Positions 20,523-33,917 of a stretch of 64,000 bases of DNA are shown one piece after another. Where the stretch lies: contig NC_052481.1 of the NCBI RefSeq assembly GCF_009730915.1, positions 20,806,461 through 20,870,460 on the forward strand, written 5' to 3'. Within the stretch, counting starts at the first letter, position 1; each line of letters opens with the position of its first letter. This DNA is from Dioscorea cayenensis subsp. rotundata (taxonomy: Eukaryota > Streptophyta > Magnoliopsida > Dioscoreales > Dioscoreaceae). A program made the translations under genes and the position numbers. The notes beneath the pieces were generated by a model. The model did not search any database and had not been told where the DNA came from. It worked only from the letters and a program-made list of their open reading frames with translations.

Positions 20523-23500
20523 ATGGAGAAGAAGCGCAAGAAGAAGGGCCGCCCCTCCCTCATCGATCTCCAAAAGCGCAGCCTTCGGCTCCAACAACTG
20601 CAGCAACCTAAGCGAAACCCTAACCCTAGCCCCAATCCCCAGCAGCCATCGCACCGCCGGATCACACGGCAGAACCCTAACCCGGAGCCGGAGGACACCG
20701 GAGGTGATGAGGAAGAGGAAGAGGAGGAGGAGGATGGGGATTCTGGCGGGAAGCGGAGAGAGAAGAAGCTCAAGCTGGTGCTCAAGCTACCAAAGAATGC
20801 CTCCGATTCTGGTTGCTCCGGATCCGACGGTGAGGATGAGCCCGCCCGCCGGAAGCGCCGGATCGAGGGCAGTTGGCGATGGGAGCGCGAATGCTAAGGT
20901 CTCGATTCTTGCGAATTCTTTCAATTAAGCCCTTTTTTCAGCCGCAAATTTATAGATCCAAAGATTCGATTTTTTATTTATTAAATTTGGTGGATTTTTA
21001 GAGCGAGTAACTTCCTGGGTTGACTTGGTCAACTTCCCAATCATTTGGAAGGAACCTGTAGATCTTTTCTCGTTGAAATTCGAAAAAAGTTTTTATCTTT
21101 TATTTCTTGTCAACCTAAAAATCACAATTTTTTTTTTTTTTTTAAGGTGCTTCTTTTCCCTAATTTTGGATTAATTGTGGATTTCATTTTTGGCTGCAGA
21201 TTAGCGGAGAGAAAGGGACGGATCGGATTGGAGGTTCGGTGCTGATGCATTAATTTCTAGGAAATTCGGGGAAAGAGTCATTTGATGTCCTTTTGATTTT
21301 CATTGTTAGTTATGTTTGTTTATTGATTGTGAATGCAAGCAGGGGAGCCACCACATTCGGGGCCCACGACGCCTTTGCCTGATAAAAAGTTGCTCTTGTT
21401 CATCCTTGATAGACTCCAGAAGTGCGTATCTTTTCATTTTTTTTTTCTTGTCTAAATTTGTTTTTATTCTTGAATTTTTTTCAGTGGTCTAAATGTCGTG
21501 GTTGTGTGTGAGTTTAGGAAGGATACTTATGGTGTTTACTCGGAGCCTGTGGATCCTGAAGAGGTTTGTTCTTGTCATTGTTGATGTTTTCTGTATGATT
21601 ATGTTTTGATCATTCATGGACTAGTTAATGATGGTGATGTTTCTATAGCTCCCTGACTATCATGAAGTCATTGCACACCCAATGGATTTCGGTACTGTGC
21701 GGAAAAAATTGACTAATGGAGTTTATGTTAACTTGGAACAGTTTGAGGTTGGTAGATTCAGTTTTTATTTTCTTTTTCAATTAGTTTACTGTTTGATGGG
21801 ATTTTGACGGGTGTTAAATTTGGAGTTTTTGTTGTCTGGACTGATCTGCATTGCTTTGATGCTTAGGGCATTGAGAGAATTGTGGGCAGTATCCAGGGCT
21901 GGAGTTTTCTTGCAAATGCAATGCCTGTGTTGCCTGCTGTTTCCTGTGCATAGTTTCTTGGTTTTATAAATACCATCTTACACATTTCCATGCTGTGTTT
22001 AAGGCCATGCTTTCTGATGTCTATTTTTCAGCTAGTTGATAACTTTGTGGACTTAAATTGGAGAGATTTGGGTTTCCTGTAGTTTTTGTGCCTTTTCAAG
22101 TAAGGTTTTTTAGCTGTTGGTAAAGTCAGGCAACACTTCTCTTTTTTGGTAAATGTAGTCTTTTTTCCATTCCAGTATGATGTTGGTCTCTGCCCTCTAA
22201 TATTATTCTTTGAACTCTTTACTCTATCCTGTGGACATTTCATAGTTTGTTTTGAAAATCTAGAATAAGAAATTCTTAATTAAGTGAAATAAATATAAAT
22301 CGGAAGTTAGAAAGCTGAAAATAAACATCTTCATTGTTATCTTATATTGTCTACTGAAAGGAATTTGTTGTTCTTTTGGTAAATTACATATCTTCTGGTT
22401 TTCCATTTCCTTTGTTTACAGATGTTGACATTTTTATGTTCTTAAGGAATAATTTTATTAGGTCATTCTTCTTAGCAGAACCTCGTCTGGTTCTTTCTGT
22501 ATGTAAGATGTTGAATTAGTTAATCATCCAAAAGGACAAAAGTAGCAATTGATTTATTTGTGTTTTCTTCGTTTGCAACCAGTTATTTATTTTATTTGAG
22601 AAAGATTATTTACATTCACTTCAATTCCTTGCTGAAATTCTATTTTTTCGCAAACATTTTAGCTTTTCCCCCTTTTAGATACTTCCCAACATTTATTCAA
22701 TCGTATGTTACATACATCACTTACGCCTGTGTGATGTATCTACAAAGAAATGGCAGAATAAAATTGCTAGAAAACTTAAACTGAGGCCCGTTAGTCTTGC
22801 TGCTATGTGGTATGCTTTCCATGCCATTGGATCTTTGTAACCATGCTTGCCAATGTCACATATTTAATCATGGTTGACAATCCGTCCGATAAAAATCTCC
22901 TTTAATTACAAGATTTTCCGTTATGTTTATTGAAGTGTGAAAGCAAGATGGCTCTGCATGAAGTTATCTGGTAATAGCTATTAATTATTTGATAATATTG
23001 CAGAAAGATGTTTTCTTGATAAGCTCCAATTCTATGAAGTACAATGCACCGAGCACAATATACCATCGGCAGGTACTGAGCTCATTAAGATGCTACTTAT
23101 TCTCTTATTGTTGAACTATGACATCTCCTGCCTTACATGCATCTTATGTGCAGGCACGGGCCATTCAAGAGCTTGCAAAGAAGAGCTTTGAAAATTTAAG
23201 ACAAGAAAGTGATGATAATGAGCCAGAGCAGAAGACTGTAAGGAGAGGTAGACCACCAACCAAGAATGTTTTCAAAAGGATGATCAGTAGGCCTCCTGAG
23301 AATGCTGGTTCTGATCCCTCCACTGTTGCGACGCTTGCTAATGCTGGTGATAATGGTCACTGGTCGAGCTCAGTGCAAGGTTTGTCAAGAAAGGCACCAA
23401 TGTTAGATAAGCCCAACCCAGCAGATGTATATGCAAGAGAGCTTCATGGTTTTCGCAAGGCTGAAACTTCTACTTTGATTGGGGAACATAAGCCAGAAAG

Positions 23501-25050
23501 AGATGAAGAACAGACAGGTTTGAAATCATCATTCATGTTTATAATGTTCTAGTCCATAAAGATAAAATATAGTTTATTGCACAGAAAAAATGTGGCTGCA
23601 TCTGTCAAGACATGCTATCCTTATTTGCCCATGGGATGGGTCATAGAGTGGGATTTATATGTATATGTTTGTTTATGGTGGGGCAAAATGCAGTGGAAAA
23701 GCATGGGTGAAGTTGGGATACAGTGTTACTTTTGGTATTTGTTTTCTCAAAGGTGGCACATGAATGAAGTCAAATTGTATAAATGATAGCTGTTTTCCCT
23801 TACATCAAATGGCTTTAAACTGAAGTTAGGCTAATACATAATGATGTAAATTGGGGTGGTTATTTTCCTCATACACTTCACTAGCATGAAAGCATAAGTC
23901 AGTCCACTTCCTGACTTGATGGATATTAGGATTGGATTTGATGGATGGGGTTATGATTTTCTATCATTTTTGTCCATATTAGTAATTGTTTTCTTTTGGG
24001 ATCTATAGGCTCAATGCTGAAAGGAGTTTCAGGGAGGTATGGAAAGAAGCCTATTGTTATAGATGAGAACCGTCGGAATACATATAAACAATCTCAATGG
24101 TCCACATTTGCATATGATCTACCACTATTGACGGATGGGGAGAAGAAGCAGCTTATTCCTGTGAGTATTGATGGAAATAGTTTGACTTTTACATTTGGAA
24201 TCATAGCTGATTAGAGTTTTTATCCTTATATACTACTATTATTATTTTGATGAGGTCGTCTTGATAAATAGTGCCCTTGTATCCCCAAATTTTTGTTGTG
24301 AATCTCTTCATAGCCTGTTTCTGAACATGTTCCAACCAGATTGGGTTTCACATGGAGCATACATATCCTAGAAGCTTGGCCCGATTTGCCGCTAAACTCG
24401 GCCCCATTGCTTGGGCCATTGCTTCTCGAAAAATCGAAAGGGTCCTACCGCCTGGTTCAAAGTTCGGTCGGGGATGGGTTGGTGATGGCGAGTCACCTCA
24501 ACAATCTAAACTCATTTCTTGTTCTACATCAGCAGGAGGAACTAAACCTTTAGAAGAACAGGAACCACCTTCTAGTGATTCAGACATTGAAGAAGGCCAT
24601 TCCAAGAGCAGTCTGACTCCTGCACCCACAGCAAGTGAGAGCAGAGTTGACACACAGGATATCTGCAGAGACAAAACTCCTTCCACATGGCCACGACCAA
24701 ACTTAACAATGCAACCAGGTGTCAATGGTGTTGTAAGCACCCCATCCAGTTTCAATCTTTCGAAAGCGGTGAGCATCAACTCAGAGTTGCCAATGACACA
24801 TGCTCGAGCACTGGACATGGTTTCTAGAGGCAACAACAACATCCAATTCCGACATCAAACAGCAAACACCCATTCTGATGCTGTGAAGACAACATCAGTC
24901 AGTAATCAAGGTATGGTGAAGTCCAAGCAGGACTCCAAGCGAAGTTCATCTTTCCCACCCGATCTAAACGCAGGTTCACAACGTGCAGGATCTCCACCTT
25001 CAGGTGTGATTGTCGAGTCACATCAACCTGATCTAGCATTGCAGCTATGA
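20523..25050 (+). CDS. Bromodomain protein (plant BRD1/2/13-like), frameshift in exon 1
   Basis: Single-bromodomain nuclear protein of the plant BRD7/9-like group, whose Arabidopsis members BRD1, BRD2 and BRD13 are SWI/SNF subunits that read acetyl-lysine. Nine exons: 20523-20898, 21200-21233, 21343-21421, 21518-21563, 21649-21747, 23004-23072, 23154-23517, 24009-24160 and 24340-25050. The basic and acidic N-terminus starts MEKKRKKKGRPSL, then EKKLKLVLKLP. The bromodomain spans exons 3-7: PLPDKKLLLFILDRLQKKDT, GVYSEPVDPEELPDYHEVI, HPMDFGTVRKKL, and SNSMKYNAP with the acetyl-lysine-binding Asn. The C-terminal half has the family blocks YPRSLARFAAKLGPIAW and FGRGWVGDGE. The exon sum is 1930 bases, one too many. 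The family segment RKRRI-(E)-AVGDGSANAK is split between frames at GAGGGCA (about 20868-20874), pointing to one extra G. If that base is discounted the protein is 642 residues. A GT donor at 20830 joined to exon 3 gives 608 residues in frame. Confidence 0.82.
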
Positions 25051-25798
25051 GAGCCGTAAAAATTTATTCGGTCATTTAATTTAGTGATGAATCAGGGTAG
25101 CAGAGCAAGTGCAAGACCTTGTTTGTCGCAAGTTGTTGAAATTGCACAGCCATTGAACAATGCATGCTTGATTGAATGCAGGATGCAATGGTCTCTCTCA
25201 CATAACTTAGTTTGCATATGTATATGTACAGATTAATTAATGTACTCAAGAACTCAAAAATGTTTATGTGAAGCAGCAGCTAATCCTCATTTGTAATACT
25301 AAAATCCTTGTGCCATTTGAGGCAAGTTATTCCTGTGTTCTAGTTTAAACTTCCAGCCTTTGTCTTCTCCCTATAAATTTTTGGTGAAAATCTGATTTTT
25401 TATCTTTTCATTGAATAAGTTTAATGGTTTCTTTCCTAGTAATTAAATTTTTTTGAAGTGGTATAAGGATTAAAAACAAAGAATTAACCTTTTATATTAT
25501 ATAATATTAACAGAAAGCTGATCACGAGGCAGACCAAAGTGACCGTTGCTCTCCCTCCCGCCCAAAATTAGTTGGAGAGAAGGGAGCATTCCCGCGTGGA
25601 ATCACAGCTTCCTTTTTATAGAAACACAGCTCTCAAAACAATGAGAACCATTCTCTCTTATCCATCCTTCTTCTCCCATTCCCCTTCTCTTCCTCTTCTT
25701 CTCATCTCTTCTTCTCCTCTCCAATGGACAAATTCCCCATGTAGTTCCTATTCCTAATCCCCTTTTGGTTTTGGAATGGAATAGCTATCCTTCTCATC

Positions 25799-25835
<37 letters not shown>

Positions 25836-25858
25836 AAGAGAGGAGAAATATTGAAGCC
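25051..25858. other. Intergenic plus CT- and GA-rich leader of RLCK gene 1
   Basis: 3' UTR and spacer of the bromodomain gene, then a pyrimidine-rich leader (about 25655-25725) and a (TG)n(AG)n tract at 25803-25845 before the kinase start. A 61-codon open frame at 25572 looks accidental but would act as an upstream ORF if transcribed. Confidence 0.55.
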
Positions 25859-27461
25859 ATGGAATGTTTCTCTTGTGTGGGTGCTCACCCCCGAAAGAAG
25901 AACTTCATCGGTGAAAGCTCCGACACAGGCTCCATCACTCGTCTTGTCGATTCAATTGGTATTAATTTCCTATTCGAATTGTTTGATATATTAGAATGCT
26001 ATCTTATGTATTTTCATTACATTAGACCACAATGTTTCAATTGTTGTTTAGTAGATCTAGAGACGGAGATTTCGCTCGGTGATGTGGAAAAGAAGAGCAA
26101 TGCTCATAGCTTCGCTTTCAAAGAGCTTGCGGCCGCAACCAAGAACTTTAAGTCTGTCCTTGGCGAAGGCGGCTTCGGGAAGGTCTTTAAAGGGGTGTTG
26201 AATAATCAGGCAATGATCTTTCCTCTCTTTTTATGCAGAAAAAAAAATTATGTAAGATAAAATTTGATTATACATAGTTTGTTCGAATTGTAATAGGTTG
26301 TGGCAATCAAGCAACTGAATCGAGAAGGTTTGCAAGGGAATCAAGAGTTCATGGTGGAGGTTCTAATGTTGATCACTCTTCGGCATCCTAATCTTGTGAC
26401 GTTGATAGGATATTGCGCCGAGAAGGAGGAAAGGCTTTTGGTTTATGAGTTCATGGCTCATGGAAGCTTGGAAAATCACTTGTTTGGTGAGCTTTATGCC
26501 AAAAGATCTCAATTTCAGTTTTTTTGTTTTTGTATCATTAGATGTTGGTTTAAAACCGAAAAATGAACGTTGGCAAACATATTATTACCAATGATGAAAA
26601 ATGAAAGATGATTGATAGTTTATTATTGATAATGACTTTAAACTTTTGTATTATCATAAGCTAATTAAGATCAAAATTCACCTCTTTGTGAAATTAACTT
26701 AGTTCACATTCTCTATTCTCCAGATTTAACTAACGAGCAGCAGGCATTGAACTGGAATACAAGAATGAAAATAGCTCTTGGTGCCGCAAAAGGCCTGGCT
26801 TATTTGCACAATGTTGCAAAACCTCCTGTAATTTACAGAGACCTGAAATCAGCAAACATATTGTTGGATGAAGACTTCAATCCGAAGCTCTCCGATTTCG
26901 GACTTGCCAAGCTTGGCCCTGTTGGAGATGACACTCATGTTTCAACCAGAGTTATGGGAACATATGGATACTGTGCTCCTGATTATGCTCAGAGCGGTAA
27001 GCTTAATGTTAAGTCCGATGTTTATAGTTTCGGTGTTGTACTTCTCGAGCTAATCACAGGACGAAAAGCCTTCGATTATGAGCAGAAATCTGGAGCCCGG
27101 AGTTTGATAGTTTGGGTATGTTCGTTTCGCATTCTTCCTCCGTTTCATTTAATATATTATAGTAATTGACCGTCTTTCATTGGTTAATTTGAAAAATATA
27201 GATTTAAATATATAAGTTTCAGACTCACATAGGTTAAATATTTGTTTTCAGTCGAGACCTTATCTCAATAACAGGAGAAGGTTCACCGAACTTGCTGACC
27301 CTTTGTTGCAAGGACAATACCCTTTAAGAGCATTCTACCAATTAGTTTCGGTCACCTCTCTATGTCTCCTTGACCACCCGGAGAGACGGCCTCTAATGCA
27401 TGAAGTCGTATCAGCATTAGAGTATGTTGCGTCTCAACCTTTTAGTGTCGCAAAATCATAA
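25859..27461 (+). CDS. Receptor-like cytoplasmic kinase, RLCK-VII (PBS1/PBL type)
   Basis: Ser/Thr kinase of the PBL/RLCK-VII family, which relays signals from immune and growth receptors at the plasma membrane. Five exons: 25859-25958, 26052-26209, 26297-26486, 26724-27115 and 27252-27461, giving 349 residues. P-loop [12 protein letters not shown] at 70-81, Lys91 in VAIK, catalytic Asp189 in [14 protein letters not shown], and DFG Asp207; all catalytic residues are kept. Intron 2 has a GC donor (CAG|GCAATG); accepting it gives the exact family join VLNNQ-VVAIKQL. Two oddities: the N-terminus is MECFSC where relatives read MGCFSC, so the Gly needed for N-myristoylation is gone (Cys3 and Cys6 could still be palmitoylated); and the APE motif reads APD (Asp236). 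The C-terminal tail is short. It lies 2.8 kb upstream of a second RLCK on the same strand, of a different subgroup. Confidence 0.88.
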
Positions 27462-30027
27462 GCACCACAAGCTTCTTCTCAAGCTCAAATGAAAGTGGTG
27501 CTTGTTAAAGGTATGAGTATGGGTACGGATATGAATATGGGAATGAGAATTATGGTCGGTTGTATTCATTACCAATTTGGTTAATAATCAAGTTGTTAGC
27601 ATTTTGGGATTTTTTTTGAATCTATATAAAGCGTTCTATCGGTTATTAATCTCATTGTTAGATGTGTTTAGTTTGTAACTAGGATTATTATTTTCTGTTG
27701 GCAATGTGGCATGATTGATTGAGATTACTTATCTTTTTGTTATGTTTTTGTAGTGATGATTATTTTCTCTCGAGTTTTTTGTTATTGAAGCACTTGAATT
27801 TTTAATAAGCCCGATAAGTTAATATTGGCGAAGTATAACCAAATAAACAACATAGTTTATGTGAAGATTACAAAAAATAAAAATAAAAATAAAAATAAAA
27901 AACCATAAAATACAGGTAAATTCATTCAATAAAAAGTCATCAAAATAACATACCGAATACAAAAGCTATTTTCTTATAAAACTAATCACAAGCTTTTAAA
28001 ATCTGTGTAGTGTTTGGATTGAAAATAAAAGTATCAAATGCGAAGAAAAAAAATATGAAAGAGTAAAAAGTTAATATTTTTAATTTTAAATAATTAAAAA
28101 AATGATTATAAGTTAAATTTTAAGAACCTATAATATGATTTTAACTAGAAAACTCTTGTGTTAAAATAAAAAACCTTTGTCAACAATCTCCTCATTTATT
28201 GACACCATATTTTCTATGTAGAATGTTCGCACTTTATATTGAGAAGGTGAATTCAAATCTTAATTTGGTCAGGATAAAAACACATGTGAAAAGGGTTAAC
28301 TTGATATCTCTGTGTATATATTGATTGAATTTATTTATATTTTGAGAAAAAAATAGAGACTAAAGTAAGACAAGTCTGGTCTAAATTATGATGCCTAATA
28401 TTTATAATATCAAATCAGAAACAGAGATCAAAAACAATGAGACCACTTCTTTGGATTATTTTGGTTTAGATTCTTCGGAGAAGTACAATTAGAAGAAAAA
28501 CAAGGTACTTAGCATGCCATAATGTTTGAATGGAAAGTTGAAACCTCTTTTCTATTTGACCATAAAGAATAAGTCAGAAGAGAAAACCATTGGTTGAGTT
28601 CAGACCATTACTAGCAGATATTTTGGACTATTTTTAATTTTATTTTTATTTATTTATTTCTTTTTTGGTAGCATGATCATCTTCATGTAAATTGTTACCT
28701 AAATGCTAAACAATATGTTTCTTTGCTTTCCTTTTGGGAGAAAACTAATTATATTTAAATAAATAAATAAATCATAATTATATTACAGTAATAAAACATG
28801 CACAAATACATAAATCAATCTTAACCATTAGCAGTTATGAAATGTTTTTACTCCAGAACTGATGTTTAATTATCACATTTTACAAATTCACAAAAAATAA
28901 CAATTTGAAGAGGTTAAATGCTCAACCAAGTTTATTTCAAGGAATAGGAAAATAAAAAAATAAAACAAAAAATAAAAATAAAATTATGTAGTTTTGGTGT
29001 GCCTACCAATAAAGTCCATTAAACTAAACTTTTGGTGATGATTGGGATTGCATGATTTGCAAGAAACATCCAAGATATAAAGATTAAAAAAAAATTCAAA
29101 TAAACTTCTAATTAGATCAATTGTTTTTCTAGAAGTAATTGGGTAATCAATTCCAAGATAGAGTTCTAAACAATGTTATCAAGAAAAAAGAAAAAGTGGT
29201 GTATAAAAGCCTATAATTTCAGGGATGTATATGAAGAATAGTCAAACCCCATAAATATAATTTTCAGGATTTTTTTAGCACGCATATTCTATTAAAATAA
29301 ATAATTGCTATTATATTTTTATTTTATATCCCACAAACTACTTTTTATTTGTTTATATATATATATATATATGTCTAGTATCAGAAATCAAATTCAAAAT
29401 TATATAAAAAATAACTTATTCTTCAATCCCTCCTTAGATAAAATAAATAATCTGCTAAGGTATTTTTAAAAATAAAGCTTAATGATAATATTATTTTATT
29501 TTTATTTTTATTTTTTATGGTAGTTTAGTTTATTGGGCTATTAACACCTATATGTTTTGTGCATGAATAAAATTAACTCTCCACTACTGATTATAAGACG
29601 GTGAGGACACTTGATATAATTAAAAAAAATCACTAATGCATTACTTGTTCGATATATATAGCAAAATGATTCTAATCATTTCAAGTTTTTTTTATATGTA
29701 TTATATATAAAACTAAATATGAAAATATGAGTTTTTGACAATTACATACTTTTATAAAAGTTTGGGATAAAAACCCATTACTTATATGCATTTTTTTTTA
29801 ATTTGTCAAACTGTGTGGACAAAAATCAAAGAAAAAAAACTCATAAATCTAAAAATTCATCTACCAACCACCGACCAAATAATTTATTAGTCTTTGAGTC
29901 TTTATTCAAATTATAAGTGAGGACATAATTTTTAAGAGAGTGAATAGATTTCATTTACTTCACCGAAATTAGTACACATTGCGGTCTTTTTTAGCAGTAT
30001 TCCTCAAGAAATAAAAAAAATCAAGAG

Positions 30028-30063
<36 letters not shown>

Positions 30064-30272
30064 TTAATTAATTATTTATTTATTTATTTTTTTGCTAATT
30101 CTGGGAAAGCAGTGTAAATAGTCCTTTAGAACTTGGTCAGCTCTCACCAAGGTCCAAGGTGCAGGCCAGCTTTCTCCTTCTCCTTCTCCTTCTCCTTTTC
30201 CTTTTCCATCTCCTGTGATATGCCCTTCTCTCCAATTCCATAGTCAGACAAGGATTGGAGGAGGAGAAGGGC
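27462..30272. other. AT-rich intergenic region between the two kinase genes
   Basis: 3' UTR of the first kinase to about 27700, then AT-rich DNA without recognisable genes. It includes (AT)n at 29354-29372 and 30032-30057, (ATTA)n at 30058-30076, and a CT-rich leader (CTCCTT)n at 30171-30210 just before the second kinase. Confidence 0.65.
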
Positions 30273-33200
30273 ATGGGGAATTGCTTGGATTCTTCTGAGA
30301 AGTCCATAAGTTCAGGTGAATTGCTGTTCTTATGGTTTGCATCTTACTTTCATGTGATTTTGTTCTTCTTGTCATGTTTAGAGTTTTGTTTTTTTGATGA
30401 TTAGGGTTTGGTTGGATCTCATGAAGTTAGGGTTGCTATATTTGTTTTTTAGTTCATTTCTGGTGTAAATTTTCAGCTATTACTATTTGGAAGAAAGGGG
30501 AAGGGGTAAAGGTGGTGCCTTTCCATCTGATTTTCCCTAGTCAGGCTTTTCAAATTCTTTGTTTGCAAACAAATTGGGAAACTATTAATGGAAATCAAGA
30601 TTTGTTACTGTTTTAGCTTGAGCTCTAAGCAAAATCTGAACTTTCCCCACAAATTATGTCTTGTGATTTCAAAAAGTTTCCGTCTTCTGCTTCTCCTCTT
30701 TCTAATTATTAGGCTGAGTTCTGATTCAGGGAAGATAAGAGGAAAACTAAAGACGAAAAATTGCTATTTTTTTGTGTTTGGCTCAATGAAGAAAACTAGA
30801 TGGAGAAGCAAATGAAAATTTTTGTTTATTTGTTTATTTTCGTCATAATTGTATCACAGAACCATCAACATTCAACGCTGGGAGTAGCACCACGACCACC
30901 GCCAGCAAGTTCTCAAGCATCAGTAGCACCACTACCCTTGGGCTGTCCACAGGCAGCGATTTCAGCGTCAGTGAGAAATGTCAGATTGCTCCTCAAGGTC
31001 AGATCTTGGAGGTCCCGAACCTGAGGATCTTTACATTTGCTGAGCTTAGAAGTGCAACTAGGAATTTCAAGCCGGATAGTGTTCTCGGGGAAGGTGGATT
31101 CGGAACTGTATTCAAGGGATGGCTTGATGAGAAGACTTTGGCGCCGGCGAAGAGCGGTGCTGGTATGGTGGTGGCTGTCAAGAAACTTAACCCAGAGAGC
31201 ATGCAAGGATTTGAGGAGTGGCAGGTGATTGCCTAATCCATTCCTGTTGAAATTGATGCCCCTTCTGCAATAATCCCATAAATTTTTTGCTGCTTTTATG
31301 TTTTTTATTTGTTTGCTTTTTTGAAGCTTTAGGATGCAAGTGTTATCGAGATTGGTTGAACGTAGAGCTTAAAGTTAGTTCAGGCAATGGCATACACTTT
31401 CTTTTCATTTGATCCCTTCTTTACAGAATATAATTATGTTCGAGTTTCTTTTTAACTGCACATTATTCTTTTGTTATTGCTTGTCTTATATATCCTTGGC
31501 CTGATTATCATCTTGTATGCTCTATTGAACTTTTTCTGCATTGATGTGTATGAACTGATTTGATTTTACCATACATTAACTTTTCTTTACTGGAATGGAA
31601 TAAGATGGTTAGAAGTCTTTATATGGAACTTCTCCTAGTTATGTGCTTATATTATGGAGAGTTCAAATACCGTCTTGTTTTTCTCGTTTGTCTTTTTGTT
31701 TCCAACCTAACTTAACTTCTTTTAGTTTCAACAATTGGGCACTTGACATCACTTGCATTCTTTGATTTGCAGTCAGAAGTGAACTTTTTAGGAAGGCTCT
31801 CTCATCCAAACCTCGTCAAGCTCTTGGGCTATTGTTTGGAGGAGAAGGAGCTCCTCCTTGTTTACGAGTTCATGGCGAAAGGGAGTTTAGAAAATCACCT
31901 CTTCAGAAGTGAGTTTTATATAATATAAGAAATCTTGCTTATTTTTGAGAGTCGGATATCATGGAATTCTTCCCATCTTGAAATGTTGGTATCAACTCAA
32001 CTTTGATTTTTGAACCAAAGCATCATATTCCCTTCACATGTCTTTCAATTTTGAGAAACCCAACTATGCTTTATTCTGTTGTGAATCTTCATTGCCTGTT
32101 GTTTCATGATTCTCTTTTCCCATTGTAAAATCATACTCTTATTATCCTTGAACTCTGCCAATACTATTTATGAAATAAGTACGATACAATATTTGGCATT
32201 CATATATTTTTTGCTTAGGAACATGCATACATTTGCTCGAGTGTCTCTAGAATTTGCTTGCTCCAGGAGGGTAGTTCTTTATTTGTTAACACAGTGCACC
32301 TTCTATGCTGAGACCTTCTTTGTAAACTTTTAGTTTGACTTAAATAGAGATATCATTTACTTGCAGGAGGTGCGGCTTTTGATCCATTGTCATGGAACCT
32401 AAGGCTTAAAATAGCCATAGGAGCAGCTCGAGGACTTGCATTCTTACATACATCAGAAAAGCAAATCATATACCGGGATTTTAAAGCATCTAACATCCTT
32501 CTGGATACTGTATTTCTTAATACTCTTAATTATCAAACTTCAATTTTCTTTTCAAGCAGAAATGGTTTAATCATGCCTCTTCCTCTTGATTTTGTTTACA
32601 GAATTACAATGCGAAGTTATCCGACTTTGGTTTAGCAAAGCATGGCCCAACCGGTGGGGACTCTCATGTCACAACTAGAGTAATGGGAACGTATGGATAT
32701 GCAGCTCCAGAATATGTCGCTACTGGTATGTATGATTGGTGGTGTTGAATGGGGTGTGGGGTCTTTGAAGACCATTTGAGCCATAAAAAATAAAACAAAA
32801 AATTATTACGCATAGCATCACCTATCAGAACGAAGATTTGTGTGCTTTGTCCTAACCTTCCGTGGTCCTCCATTATAGTCCACCATATGTTCCATAATTC
32901 CATAAGCCAATTTGACAAACACGGGTCAAGTTATGCGCTCTTATTTGTTTGAAAGCTCAAAAAATGTCAAATTTCTTTAGCTATTTAATCAAGATTGACA
33001 CTAAGATGTTTGTTCTTTCTGTTCAGGTCATCTTTACGTGAAGAGTGATGTATACGGTTTCGGAGTAGTGTTGTTGGAAATGCTTTCTGGTCAGCGAGCG
33101 CTCGATACAAATCGGCCGAGTGGGCAACACAACTTGGTAGACTGGGCTAAACCATATCTCTCTGACCGTCGGAAATTGGCCCGTCTAATGGACCCAAGGC

Positions 33201-33493
33201 TTGAAGGACAGTATCCGTCAAAAGGTGTTCTTCATGCAGCTCAGCTCACTTTGAAGTGCCTCGCCTCGGAACCTAGGAACCGTCCATCAATGAAGGAAGT
33301 CGTTGAGACTCTAGAACAGATTGAAGCAATCAAAAGTAGATCAAAAGATAGTACTAAAGATGCAACAGCACCACGCCATGCATCTCGACGTCCCGCCCAG
33401 AGCCCTGTGCACCACCGCTCACCGCTCCATCCTAAGCATGACGGAACAGGATCAGGTGTCCGGGTCAATCACCATTCTCCGAAATTGAGATGA
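30273..33493 (+). CDS. Receptor-like cytoplasmic kinase, RLCK-VII (APK1/PBL9 type)
   Basis: Membrane-associated Ser/Thr kinase of the APK1/PBL9-like branch of RLCK-VII. Six GT-AG exons: 30273-30315, 30860-31224, 31773-31908, 32367-32509, 32602-32725 and 33027-33493, giving 425 residues. The N-terminus [11 protein letters not shown] has Gly2 for N-myristoylation and Cys4 for palmitoylation. A Ser/Thr-rich linker (about 20-60) precedes the family entry [17 protein letters not shown]-loop [12 protein letters not shown], Lys122 in VAVKK, catalytic Asp219 in [17 protein letters not shown] Asp237 and APE 264-266 are all intact. [20 protein letters not shown] and [13 protein letters not shown] are typical of the branch. 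The tail is long, Ser/His/Pro-rich and basic (about 365-425), with HRSPLHPKH and HHSPKLR. Exon 1 encodes only the acylation motif and is separated by 544 bases. Confidence 0.92.
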
Positions 33494-33876
33494 CGAAACT
33501 ATCTTTTAAATTTCAGTTTTGTCAGATGTGACCTTTTATTGTTCTCAATTATTGTGACAGGAGTTTATTGAGATGTAAGATTGGACAAATGACTTTGTTC
33601 CGAGATTGATTAATGTAACTAAATAAGAGTAATGGTATTGGGAATTTGAGATTGACTTCAAATTGTAAAGATCAGCTGAGTTGGAAGTGTAATTTAGTTG
33701 TTTGCTTGTTTTTGTTTAGTTTTTGTCAGCAGTAGTACAAGATTTAAAATTCAGTTTTGATATTATTTATTTTTTTGAACTACTTCGTTTGAATAAAATG
33801 CACCAACGGTTGTGATGCAATCCATCATGTTCTCATTGTAAGATCTTGGCCGTTCATTGCTTCGTTTACCGTTGGG

Positions 33877-33917
<41 letters not shown>

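Noticed and set aside
20423-20785. Ser/Leu-rich antisense frames over the bromodomain exon 1
   Set aside because: Shadow of GA repeats and Glu/Pro-rich coding; no family features.
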